A stretch of DNA of 64,000 nucleotides from positions 1-64,000 of the forward strand of contig JAKSSF010000003.1 of NCBI GenBank assembly GCA_024403235.1. The letters are read 5' to 3'. Source of the DNA: Lachnospiraceae bacterium (GTDB lineage Bacteria; Bacillota; Clostridia; Lachnospirales; Lachnospiraceae). Every line of letters starts with the position of its first letter. Within the stretch, counting starts at the first letter, position 1. This document shows positions 33,711 through 41,024 of this stretch, one piece after another. A model generated the notes under the pieces. The model had not been told where the DNA came from, searched no databases, and was given only the letters and a program-made list of their open reading frames with translations. Both the position numbers and the translations under genes were made by a program.

Positions 33711-34529
33711 TTATCTTTTTATGCTATACTGCAAAGCCTTGGTTGGGCAAGCATGGATACAGGCCCCACACCGAATACATTCTGCTGAATTGGGTTGACA
33801 GGACGGATCTACATACATATCACAATGAGACAAACAGGTTTTACAGCCTGTACATTTTTCTTTATCTAATGTGATTTTTACCACAGAAATCTTCTGGAAT
33901 AGTCCATACCAAGCCCCCAAGGGACAAAGATACCTGCAAAAAGCTCTGGGAATCATTAGGCAAGTAATAATCACTGCTGAAAGAACTCCCACTTTCCAGG
34001 TAAATAAGGCCCCTACTACTTGAAACAATTCCCGGTTAGAAAGGGATAATAACATACCACTTAAGGTGCCTGATGGGCAGAGATATTTACAATATACCGG
34101 TGTTAATTTTATCAGTATGGGAAGTACTACAACCAGCCCAATCAACACTACATATTTTACATATCGTAGTGCTCTATCTCCCTTAAAAGTTCTTCTTTTT
34201 CCAGGAAAGGGGATTTTGTGCAATAAATCTTGCAAAAATCCAAAAGGACATAAGAATCCACAAATGGCTCTGCCAAGCAGTGCTCCGAAAAACAATAGAA
34301 TTCCCACCACATAGTACGGAAACTTAAATCGAAATCCGGATAAACTGTTTTGTAAGGAGCCTATGGGACAAGCACCTACTGCCCCCGGACAGGAGTAGCA
34401 ATTTAAGCCCGGTACACATACCGTTTTCACAGGTCCTGTATAAATTTTTCCGGTAAAAAAACCTTTCCAATTGGCATTTTGCAAAAGGGCTGCTATCCCT
34501 TGTATCCAAAATCTTTTTTTCTTATCCAA
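33711..34529 (-). CDS. NapH/CcoG-like membrane 4Fe-4S protein
   Basis: A 272-residue protein with about five transmembrane helices. Two membrane-proximal CxxxCP motifs (CGFLCPFG and CRYLCPLG), a third (CKYLCPSG) and an N-terminal CYSCPGAVGACP mark the NapH/NosR family. A C-terminal ferredoxin pair (CTGCKTCLSHC and CIRCGACIHACP) faces the cytoplasm by the expected topology. It starts at TTG and overlaps the end of the CXXC gene by eight bases, with GGAG ten bases upstream. It probably moves electrons across the membrane to the extracytoplasmic thioredoxin-like lipoprotein encoded two genes upstream. Confidence 0.85.
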   Translation of the reverse strand: MDKKKRFWIQGIAALLQNANWKGFFTGKIYTGPVKTVCVPGLNCYSCPGAVGACPIGSLQNSLSGFRFKFPYYVVGILLFFGALLGRAICGFLCPFGFLQDLLHKIPFPGKRRTFKGDRALRYVKYVVLIGLVVVLPILIKLTPVYCKYLCPSGTLSGMLLSLSNRELFQVVGALFTWKVGVLSAVIITCLMIPRAFCRYLCPLGAWYGLFQKISVVKITLDKEKCTGCKTCLSHCDMYVDPSCQPNSAECIRCGACIHACPTKALQYSIKR

Positions 34530-34674
34530 TGCCGATACACTCCAAACAAATCTTAGATGCTTTGGTCCAAACTACCTGTGGCTGGCCTGTCACAATGCCT
34601 GCTACAAGTAACAAGATTGCAATTATAAATACCAGTTTGGTTTTATTTTTTTCCCAGAATATACTCCAATTCAT
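34522..34674 (-). CDS. 50-residue CXXC membrane protein (CD1871A-like)
   Basis: A small gene between the TlpA-like and NapH-like genes. ATG at 34674 is preceded by GGGAG at eight bases. Translation: MNWSIFWEKNKTKLVFIIA, a transmembrane stretch to about residue 30, then QPQVVWTKASKICLECIGIG and stop. The single CLEC motif lies outside the membrane by the positive-inside rule. It matches in size, layout and context the clostridial CD1871A family of CXXC-containing small proteins. Its stop overlaps the TTG start of the NapH-like gene. A thiol relay between the membrane Fe-S protein and TlpA is a reasonable inference. Confidence 0.8.
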   Translation of the reverse strand: MNWSIFWEKNKTKLVFIIAILLLVAGIVTGQPQVVWTKASKICLECIGIG

Positions 34675-34702
34675 CCCTCTTTCTCCCAATGAAAACTTCA
34701 CT

Positions 34703-35281
34703 TTATTTCAGATAACTCTCTACAACCTGTGCCCAATTCTCATAACTATTTGACCCAATAATAGGTTCTTTAGAAATGATATTTCCATAAGAATCCATAA
34801 AAACTGTGGTAGGAACATATTCTGTCATGAGAGAATACATACTTTCCGGTGCCACGATTACAGGATAGGTGATACCAGCTTGTTCCATAATCTCTTTTGC
34901 TTCCGATGTCATATCTGTAGTGGTAAAGGCTCCTATAATCAGAAGGCCTCTATCCTTGTAACTTTCATATATTTTTTCTAAATCCGGCATTTCCGATACA
35001 CAGGGACCACACCATGGCTCCCAGAAATTAACCATGATTACTTTCGCTTGTTTTAAAATACTATCATCTACATAATTCCCATCTAAATCTTGCGTTTGAA
35101 AGCTGATGGCGTTAGAAAAAGGATTCTCCAATTCCTTTGTTTCTTCTTGCTTTGTCTCTTCTTGTTCTACTGTTTCCTGCACATTTTCTGTTACTTGCTC
35201 CGTAACTTCTTTCTTTCCACAGGCACACAATCCCAATGCTAATACCAGAGATAGTGTAACCAATACTATTTTTCTTTTCAT
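34703..35281 (-). CDS. TlpA/ResA-like thioredoxin-fold lipoprotein
   Basis: A 192-residue predicted lipoprotein, starting at the ATG (MKRKIVLVTL) after GGAGGAG rather than eight codons earlier. The lipobox is near residue 20 (LGLCACG). A Glu/Thr-rich linker (about 24-52) leads to a thioredoxin fold with the active site FWEPWCGPC near residue 92 and a cis-proline in YVPTTVF. It should reduce or oxidise extracytoplasmic thiols, as ResA and TlpA do. It is the first gene of the trio with the CXXC protein and NapH-like protein. Confidence 0.9.
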   Translation of the reverse strand: MKRKIVLVTLSLVLALGLCACGKKEVTEQVTENVQETVEQEETKQEETKELENPFSNAISFQTQDLDGNYVDDSILKQAKVIMVNFWEPWCGPCVSEMPDLEKIYESYKDRGLLIIGAFTTTDMTSEAKEIMEQAGITYPVIVAPESMYSLMTEYVPTTVFMDSYGNIISKEPIIGSNSYENWAQVVESYLK

Positions 35282-35335
35282 ACCTAAAACTCCTCCGAAT
35301 TTCATTTTCTTGTTCTATTCCTAATTAGGCTAATT

Positions 35336-37045
35336 CTAGCCTGCATATAGTATTCCCTCAAATACCTCAAACTCTTCTATTCCATTGATTGCAGTACTGT
35401 ATTCTTCATCTTTTCCGGAAGTAATACGATAAATCCTATCTCCTGATTTGTACACATTCCGATTTATTAAGGAATAATAAACAAATTCATCCCCACCGTT
35501 TTTCTCCACATTCGCTGTATCTACAATCACAAAATCTACGATTTTCTCTCCATCAGTACGAAGGAAAGAGACAAAGGTGCCTGCCGGTAAAACAGTTTCG
35601 GCAATCACATTTCCTTCTTCATCTACCTCCTGGCACTCTACATCTATTTTAGTTTTTAACACAATTCCCGTATTGGTTTTATAATAAAGCTCCTTTGCTT
35701 CCAATTCTCCATTTTCTAAAATGCTGTAGGTTTTACTTCCATCGTAGGTACTTAACATGTATTGTCTGCTGCTTAAATTAACCTGATAGGGGTTCACAAA
35801 GGGTTCTGTTTTCCAGGTATAGGCAGTATAATCTTCTTCATATTCGGAACTATAGGAAAGAGTGGTAAAATCCAAATTCCAGCCGTCATTTTCACGCATT
35901 CTCATGGTATCTAAGTCCAAAATATGAAGCACATTATAGTCATTTTCCATGCCCAGGAAGGAATAACAATAATAGTGTCCATTGATATTAATCAAATACG
36001 ATTCTTCCTTATAGCAATAGTCCGCAATCTGCGCACTGCGTTTTCCCAGAATCAAAGAAGGCGTATTGGAATAATCATCTACATATTTTTGCTCCACATA
36101 AATCTCTTCATAATTCCCATTACCATCCAAATCTATTTTATTATAGTGGGTCCCATTCAATGGGATTACATAACGACTTGGCACTTCCTTCACAGAATCT
36201 GCAAAAAGTTCCGGATACTCATCATAATCAATAGTGATTTCCTGACTACCGCTAGCATAAGCGCCCAAAGTGTAGGCATTGAAAATCATGGTGATGCCTT
36301 CGTATCCTACTGCAAAATTTTCCTTGCTATTATACTCCACTAGGTCCTGACGATATTGCTCTAGTGTTATTAATCCATCTACCACATCGTAGTATTCTTC
36401 CTGCAATTTTTTATCCACTACTTCATAAAATCTGTCAATGTCTAAAACCACATCTGACAATTCCAGTTTTTTCCCTGTAGCCGGATCATAGTTTTCACCA
36501 ATATAATCCCAAGTCGGGTGTGCACCACCTAAATATGCGTATTCATTAGAAAGCAGGCAAAGCACATTTTTATCTGCCCGATATACTTTTGTATTTACAG
36601 TAAACTCCATGCTTGTTAAAGGCTCCGGAATTTCAGAATCTTCACTTTCCTCTAAAAAAGCGTCAATCATGGAATTCATATCCTGATAATAAAACTCTGC
36701 CATTTCTTTCTGCTCATTGTTTCGTTCCTCCAAAGCCTTTGCAAGAGCAGGGTATTTTTCTTCTCCTACAGACGACAGTTCCACTTTCTGATAGGTCACA
36801 TCGCCTGTTGAAATATAAGTCACCGGATCCATCCCATACTTACTAAATTCTTCTACTGTAATAGGGAGAAACGCTTCCTCATTTTCGCTTTCTGCTACCA
36901 TCTCTGCGGTTTCTTCCTGAGTATTTTCGGTGCTTTCTTCGTTTTTTGTTGTTTCTTCTGCCGGTGCCTGCTCTTTGCTTTTATTGCAGCCTGTCAACAA
37001 AACACAGAACATCAAACAGCCTACCAGTATTCTTTTCTTAAACAT
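35336..37045 (-). CDS. Lipoprotein with DUF3298/PdaC-type domain
   Basis: A 569-residue predicted lipoprotein: lipobox LLTGC near residue 20, then an acidic Glu/Thr-rich linker to about 65. Residues about 80-290 carry the DUF4163/DUF3298 pattern of RsiV and PdaC, including AYLGGAHPTWDY and an expected lysozyme/glycan-binding type surface. The second half (about 300-569) has many Tyr and Asp residues (KIDLDGNGNYEEIYVEQKY, a repeat-like calcium-site motif) and looks like beta structure of unknown family. Function is not known. It is followed at 55 bases by the tlpA trio. Confidence 0.75.
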   Translation of the reverse strand: MFKKRILVGCLMFCVLLTGCNKSKEQAPAEETTKNEESTENTQEETAEMVAESENEEAFLPITVEEFSKYGMDPVTYISTGDVTYQKVELSSVGEEKYPALAKALEERNNEQKEMAEFYYQDMNSMIDAFLEESEDSEIPEPLTSMEFTVNTKVYRADKNVLCLLSNEYAYLGGAHPTWDYIGENYDPATGKKLELSDVVLDIDRFYEVVDKKLQEEYYDVVDGLITLEQYRQDLVEYNSKENFAVGYEGITMIFNAYTLGAYASGSQEITIDYDEYPELFADSVKEVPSRYVIPLNGTHYNKIDLDGNGNYEEIYVEQKYVDDYSNTPSLILGKRSAQIADYCYKEESYLININGHYYCYSFLGMENDYNVLHILDLDTMRMRENDGWNLDFTTLSYSSEYEEDYTAYTWKTEPFVNPYQVNLSSRQYMLSTYDGSKTYSILENGELEAKELYYKTNTGIVLKTKIDVECQEVDEEGNVIAETVLPAGTFVSFLRTDGEKIVDFVIVDTANVEKNGGDEFVYYSLINRNVYKSGDRIYRITSGKDEEYSTAINGIEEFEVFEGILYAG

Positions 37046-37128
37046 GATTTTCCTCTTTCTTTTGGTAATGCACTTATTGTAATGTGCTTAAAAAATCGTC
37101 TTTATAATGAGTATAACATTTATGCGCC

Positions 37129-37163
37129 AAAAAAAGAAGAATCGCCTCAAATAAGACGATCCT
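37129..37163 (-). terminator. Terminator after the DNA-repair pair
   Basis: A 9-bp stem with two wobble pairs (37138-37146 with 37155-37163), followed on the minus strand by seven T. It ends the transcript of the TIGR03916-TIGR03915 pair. Confidence 0.7.
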
Positions 37164-37185
37164 AATATAACAATTTTGCATACAC

Positions 37186-37938
37186 CTACATAAACTCCGT
37201 CACATGTTTTCTGGACCACTTTGGGAAAAGATTGGTTTGACAGCGTTCATTATGCCTTTCTTGTATAGCAATCTGTTGAAAGAAAGTTTTCCACATATCT
37301 GTATATTGGTCATTCACCTCTTCTGTTTTCTGAAGCCGATTGAATTCCTCTTCCGTCAAACGACGCAAATAATAGGGACTATCCGCAGGGTGCACCAATG
37401 CTTCTTTATGTACATCATCAATAATCATAAAATCTATAGAAGGCATTCTATCTGCAAAAATAGGTCCTAAATAGGTCACGATTTTGCTTTTCGGCTCGAT
37501 ATGAGAAATATAAGTATTTCCAATCTGATGAAATCTTACAAACTCTTGAAATCTGTTAGCCTCTCGCTTCACGCGGAGACGAATCTCTGCATTTCGCATA
37601 ACATCAGCATATTGCACCATTTCCAATACAGATGGTCCATGGTGAAAGCCTAATAGCAGCACATGATAAATGTTGTCCAAAACATCTTCTTCATAGGCCA
37701 TAGAAGCTAACGCCAATTCTCTATATACCTGGTAAGAAATCCTGGTAACAATGGCATCCATCACTTTTGCTGCCTTAGCACTGTCAGAAGAAACATGGAC
37801 ATATTCATCAAATAGAGTATATTGTTGAATGGGCTCCAACATAAGACGAATATTTTTATGGACCAGTCCACTGGCAGACGCTTCATAAATACAAGTCAGC
37901 ATTGCCTCCCACTCGTGTTCGCATGTAAATATTCTCAT
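37186..37938 (-). CDS. TIGR03915-type protein, partner of the radical-SAM repair protein
   Basis: A 250-residue protein of the DUF4130 group that is almost always encoded next to the TIGR03916 radical SAM protein. Recognised from FTCEHEWEAMLTCIYEA at the start, the central helices around LLLGFHHGPSVLEM, and RFHQIGNTYISHIEPKS. Its role is unproven; the family is called a putative DNA-metabolism or uracil-DNA-glycosylase-linked protein. It starts 11 bases after the upstream gene with its own AAAGGGG, so it shares the LexA-type promoter at 39471-39499. Confidence 0.85.
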   Translation of the reverse strand: MRIFTCEHEWEAMLTCIYEASASGLVHKNIRLMLEPIQQYTLFDEYVHVSSDSAKAAKVMDAIVTRISYQVYRELALASMAYEEDVLDNIYHVLLLGFHHGPSVLEMVQYADVMRNAEIRLRVKREANRFQEFVRFHQIGNTYISHIEPKSKIVTYLGPIFADRMPSIDFMIIDDVHKEALVHPADSPYYLRRLTEEEFNRLQKTEEVNDQYTDMWKTFFQQIAIQERHNERCQTNLFPKWSRKHVTEFM

Positions 37939-37949
37939 TCTTTACCCCT

Positions 37950-39464
37950 TTACCCAACTCCTAATCCAAAGTCTGTAAACAAATTGGTCTGCCTATACTG
38001 CATTCCGGAATCTGTAATCTGCATAGCTTCTTCTCTACATTCATCCGTAAGACATCTTCTGATATACGCATCATCTAAATTCAGTAATCCAAGCGTCTTT
38101 CCACCACAAGTAATAAAATATCTGGCTCGTTTCAAGACAATCCGCATTTTCTTTAACATATCAAAGTTTAGGGGGCCATATCTTCTGGCAGATAGAATTT
38201 TCTTTACCCCCGTAGGTCCTATGCCGGGAATTCGCAAAAGTACATCCGGTGTGGCCGTATTGATTTCTACAGGGAAAAGTTCCATATGACGAAGGGCCCA
38301 GTTGCACTTGGGATCTATGGCGTAATCCAGATTTGGCTGATCTGCTGACACAATCTCATTGGCATAAAACCCATAGTAGCGCAGTAACCAATCAGCCTGA
38401 TATAATCTGTGTTCTCTCAGTAATGGCACCGGTGTCCCTAAAGCAGGTAATGCAGCATCTTCGTTTAATGGAATATAGGCTGAGTAGAACACTCTTCTCA
38501 AGTCAAACTTTCGATACAGTGCTTGTGAAGTATGAATCAACTGATAGTCCGTTTCTCCGCTGGCACCAATAATCATTTGGGTACTCTGTCCACCAGGTGC
38601 AAAGGTTCTTCCAAGAGCAATATCTTTTCGCTCTGCAGGATGTTGCATAGCGCTATCTCCTGCTGATAGAATATGCAATGCACGCTTATAGCTTTGATCC
38701 CCATTTCCGCCTTCGATATGTTCCTGCCTCTGTCCCCAAATACTGTCTACCAAATAATTGTTGATTTTTGCTCTTTCAAATAAAGCACTTTTCCCTGAAG
38801 CCACACGAAATCTGGCAATGGTATCTGCTATCTGATTCATGGGCAACAAAATGTCGCTCATATCTTTATCCGGTGCCATATTCTGCAAACTATCGTTAGT
38901 GGGCATTTCCATATTGATACTAATTCTGTCTGCCAGTAATCCTGCGGAATACAATAGTTCACTGCTGGCTCCCGGAATAGCTTTCACATGGATATACCCA
39001 TTGAACTTATACTTGGTACGAAGAAGTCTCAGCGTTTCGCATATTTTCTCCATGGTCTTATCGGGGCTACCAATTACACCAGAGCTTAAAAACAAACCTT
39101 CGATATAATTCCGTTTGTAAAACTCTATGGTAAGCGTACAGATCTCTTCCGGGGTAAAGGTGGCCCTGGGAATGTCATTACTAATTCTGTTGCAACAATA
39201 CTTGCAGTCATAAATGCAAGCGTTGCTCATCAGGATTTTCAATAAAGAAATACATCTCCCATCTGCCGCAAAGGAATGACACACACCTGCTGCCACAGAA
39301 TTTCCAAGGTATCCTTTTTTTCCGGAACGAGACACTCCTGAAGAGGTGCATGCCACATCATATTTGGCGGCATCTGCCAGAATCGCAAGCTTCTCCTCTA
39401 ATCCCTTCATTGGATTTGCTGTATATATGGTTTGATTGTTTTGATAAAAAATTTGATTGTCCAT
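37950..39464 (-). CDS. Putative DNA modification/repair radical SAM protein (TIGR03916)
   Basis: A 504-residue protein. The radical SAM cysteines are in CIYDCKYCCNR (CX3CX2C) near residue 85. A C-terminal helix-hairpin-helix-like segment (VLLRIPGIGPTGVKKILSAR) near residue 420 suggests DNA binding. Family members are linked to uracil-DNA glycosylase and the TIGR03915 partner, and a DNA repair role is proposed but not shown. The ATG has no ribosome site; the -10 box ends six bases before it, so the mRNA should be leaderless. A LexA-type palindrome lies in the promoter. Confidence 0.88.
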   Translation of the reverse strand: MDNQIFYQNNQTIYTANPMKGLEEKLAILADAAKYDVACTSSGVSRSGKKGYLGNSVAAGVCHSFAADGRCISLLKILMSNACIYDCKYCCNRISNDIPRATFTPEEICTLTIEFYKRNYIEGLFLSSGVIGSPDKTMEKICETLRLLRTKYKFNGYIHVKAIPGASSELLYSAGLLADRISINMEMPTNDSLQNMAPDKDMSDILLPMNQIADTIARFRVASGKSALFERAKINNYLVDSIWGQRQEHIEGGNGDQSYKRALHILSAGDSAMQHPAERKDIALGRTFAPGGQSTQMIIGASGETDYQLIHTSQALYRKFDLRRVFYSAYIPLNEDAALPALGTPVPLLREHRLYQADWLLRYYGFYANEIVSADQPNLDYAIDPKCNWALRHMELFPVEINTATPDVLLRIPGIGPTGVKKILSARRYGPLNFDMLKKMRIVLKRARYFITCGGKTLGLLNLDDAYIRRCLTDECREEAMQITDSGMQYRQTNLFTDFGLGVG

Positions 39465-39470
39465 ATTTAT

Positions 39471-39499
39471 ATTATACGAACATTTGTTCTGGTTTGCAA
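39471..39499 (-). promoter_or_regulatory. Promoter of the radical-SAM repair pair with embedded LexA (SOS) box
   Basis: On the minus strand TTGCAA (39494-39499) and TATAAT (39471-39476) are 17 bp apart. Within the spacer lies AGAACAAATGTTCG (39477-39490), one base off the Gram-positive LexA consensus CGAAC-N4-GTTCG. The -10 box ends six bases before the ATG at 39464, implying transcription starts at or next to the start codon. Two tandem 14-base repeats (TTATCCTTAAAAC, 39504-39530) lie just upstream. Confidence 0.75.
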
Positions 39500-39568
39500 G
39501 TATTTATCCTTAAAACCTTATCCTTAAAACACATCGGGAATATTAGAATACAACCCATTAAAATACAA

Positions 39569-39600
39569 CAAGCAGTTAAAGCTTTCACTTTAACTGCTTG
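39569..39600 (-). terminator. Hairpin terminator after the 39623 gene
   Basis: A perfect 13-bp inverted repeat, CAAGCAGTTAAAG (39569-39581) and its complement (39588-39600), with a 6-nt loop; the minus strand continues TTGTATTTT. It insulates the SOS promoter from upstream transcription. Confidence 0.75.
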
Positions 39601-39622
39601 GGTATACATAGTCTTTTATTCC

Positions 39623-39820
39623 TTATGCATTATTTTTCTTTTGCACCTCAGCTAGCTGTGCCTGCAAGAGCAAAATTAAGTCATCTTTCTCGGCAAGAAG
39701 ATTATCCTTTTCCTTAAGGCATTTGTCCTTCTCCGCAATAATAATATCCTTTTTATCTTCCGCTTCTTTTATAGCTGCTTCCATTTCCGGTCTCATCAAT
39801 TCTCGTAACGCTTCACACAT
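39623..39820 (-). CDS. 65-residue coiled-coil protein, probable C-terminal remnant of an Rpn-type nuclease
   Basis: A short, almost entirely helical protein (KDIIIAEKDKCLKEKDNLLA repeats of Lys, Asp, Glu). The ATG follows AAAGGAGG. Read in the same frame, 15 sense codons precede that ATG (EKIHPLFDELKEDPK), back to a TGA; together with MCEALRELM this recalls the C-terminal end of PD-(D/E)XK 'Rpn' recombination-promoting nucleases. The catalytic part is missing. It may be a decayed fragment, or a surviving C-terminal product, since these families can make short products from internal starts. Family assignment is inference from a short stretch. Confidence 0.45.
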   Translation of the reverse strand: MCEALRELMRPEMEAAIKEAEDKKDIIIAEKDKCLKEKDNLLAEKDDLILLLQAQLAEVQKKNNA

Positions 39821-39925
39821 TTTGGGATCCTCCTTTAATTCATCAAATAAAGGGTGAATTTTTTCTCAAACTAGGACAAATACTACTAAAGTAATTTGTT
39901 TTTTGCTACAAAATATAATTAATGA

Positions 39926-39954
39926 TTGTAATTTATTTCTTCCAATGCTAAAAT
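39926..39954 (+). promoter_or_regulatory. Promoter of the antisense-like RNA II
   Basis: TTGTAA (39926-39931), 17 bp, then TAAAAT (39949-39954) with an extended TGC directly before it. The predicted start is near 39961. Confidence 0.5.
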
Positions 39955-39960
39955 ACACAT

Positions 39961-40055
39961 ATAAGAAAGTGCTACCGATAGACGGCTTAGCCCTTATAAA
40001 TGATTATCAATCAAAAAGACCGCACATTTTTCAGGACTGGCGGTCTTTTTGATTG
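39961..40055 (+). ncRNA. Putative type I antitoxin RNA (RNA II)
   Basis: A predicted untranslated RNA of about 95 nt, running from the promoter at 39926-39954 to the shared 15-bp terminator hairpin. It overlaps the 3' end of the small toxin-like gene on the other strand, so the two transcripts are complementary over the terminator region. Its 5' part (GTGCTACC...CGGCTTAGCCCT) closely resembles the leader of the opposing RNA, and can pair in short stretches with GGTAGG and GGACTTAGCC of that leader. This is the layout of the par (Fst) type I system. It is inferred; no covariance or expression data are available. Confidence 0.5.
40009..40054. terminator. Shared bidirectional terminator of the convergent RNA pair
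   Basis: A perfect 15-bp stem, AATCAAAAAGACCGC (40009-40023) with 40040-40054, and a 16-nt loop. T5 tracts are built into both arms. The stop codon of the small minus-strand gene (40031-40033) lies in the loop. Confidence 0.85.
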
Positions 40056-40141
40056 CGCGAAAGATACTTTCCCACTGCAACTCCAGCAGAAAAGATTGTT
40101 ATTACAGCCGATGCTGCTCCAATAATCTCTAATACTATCAT
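40031..40141 (-). CDS. 36-residue hydrophobic peptide, putative type I toxin
   Basis: ATG at 40141 follows AAAGGAGG by seven bases. The peptide MIVLEIIGAASAVITIFSAG continues VAVGKYLSRNQKDRQS: one membrane helix (about residues 2-24) and a basic, polar tail, as in small membrane toxins such as Fst, TxpA and holin-like toxins, without close similarity to any I can name. The 130-base leader can fold (CTACCA/TGGTAG around GAGAC/GTCTC; CCCTCT/AGAGGG). Its last codons lie in the terminator shared with an opposing small RNA. A short regulatory membrane protein is the alternative. Confidence 0.6.
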   Translation of the reverse strand: MIVLEIIGAASAVITIFSAGVAVGKYLSRNQKDRQS

Positions 40142-40278
40142 TGCATCCCCTCCTTTCACATCAATCTCCTTTCAGATTTTCATGTACTCAGAGGGTATCA
40201 TTCCCTCTGAAAATAGAGGGCTAAGTCCGCCTACCATCTTTTTAAGAGACTTGTCTCCTTGGTAGCACCCATACGAAT

Positions 40279-40307
40279 ATTTTATCATATTATTCTATTC
40301 TTTTCAA
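40279..40307 (-). promoter_or_regulatory. Promoter of the toxin-like mRNA (RNA I)
   Basis: On the minus strand TTGAAA (40302-40307) and TAAAAT (40279-40284) are exactly 17 bp apart. The start near 40272 gives an mRNA of about 265 nt ending at the shared terminator. This and the opposing unit fill the 536 bases without a longer gene between 39821 and 40356. Confidence 0.55.
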
Positions 40308-40356
40308 CGCTTTTTCATATATGCATTCACACTCTAATATGCTTTCTCATACTTTC

Positions 40357-41004
40357 TCATAACAAAACCAGTTTCTCCACCATCTCCGGACTATCCGCAA
40401 TATAGGTAGCTCCGGCTATCTCTAATTCTTCTAAAGAACCATAGCCAAAGAGAACCCCTATGGAATCGATTCCGTTCGTCTTGGCACCCAAAATGTCGAA
40501 TTTTCTATCTCCAACCATGACAGTTTCATCCAGATTTTCAATTTGACAGTGTTCTAATGCGTAATGGATAATTTCTTCCTTTTCGCTTCTGCTGCCATCC
40601 ATAGTAGCCCCGGCAACAAAATCAAAATACTGCAACAAATCAAAATGTTTCAATATGGTTAGTGTAAACTCCTCCGGCTTTGAAGTAGCTACGATTAGTT
40701 TTTTGCCGGCATGTTTCAATTTGGAAAGCAGTTCTACGATGCCATCATATACTTTGTTTTCAAACATACCTTTTTCACGAAATCGCTCTCTATAATATGC
40801 AATCGCTTTCAAGGCATCTTCTTCACTAAAGCCGTAGAATTCCATAAAGGAATCCTTCAAAGGGGGACCAATAAATTTATATAATTGGGATCTGTCTTCG
40901 TTCTTTATTTCAAATTTTTCCAAAGCATAGGTAACAGAATTTGTAATACCTTCTCCAGGATCTGTCAGTGTCCCGTCTAAATCAAATAGAATTGTCTGAT
41001 ACAT
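40357..41004 (-). CDS. HAD-superfamily phosphatase (Gph/PpaX-like)
   Basis: A 215-residue phosphatase. Motif I FDLDGTLTDPGEGI near residue 7, motif II threonine or serine in IVATSKPEEF near 108, motif III lysine in the SEKEEII region, and motif IV VGDRKFDILGAK near 165. The cap domain is the small helical type (C1). Phosphoglycolate or pyrophosphate phosphatases have this form, but the substrate cannot be fixed by sequence. It follows the MFS gene by 20 bases and probably forms an operon with it. Confidence 0.9.
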   Translation of the reverse strand: MYQTILFDLDGTLTDPGEGITNSVTYALEKFEIKNEDRSQLYKFIGPPLKDSFMEFYGFSEEDALKAIAYYRERFREKGMFENKVYDGIVELLSKLKHAGKKLIVATSKPEEFTLTILKHFDLLQYFDFVAGATMDGSRSEKEEIIHYALEHCQIENLDETVMVGDRKFDILGAKTNGIDSIGVLFGYGSLEELEIAGATYIADSPEMVEKLVLL

Positions 41005-41024
41005 TTTTCTCCTCTATCTTCCGT

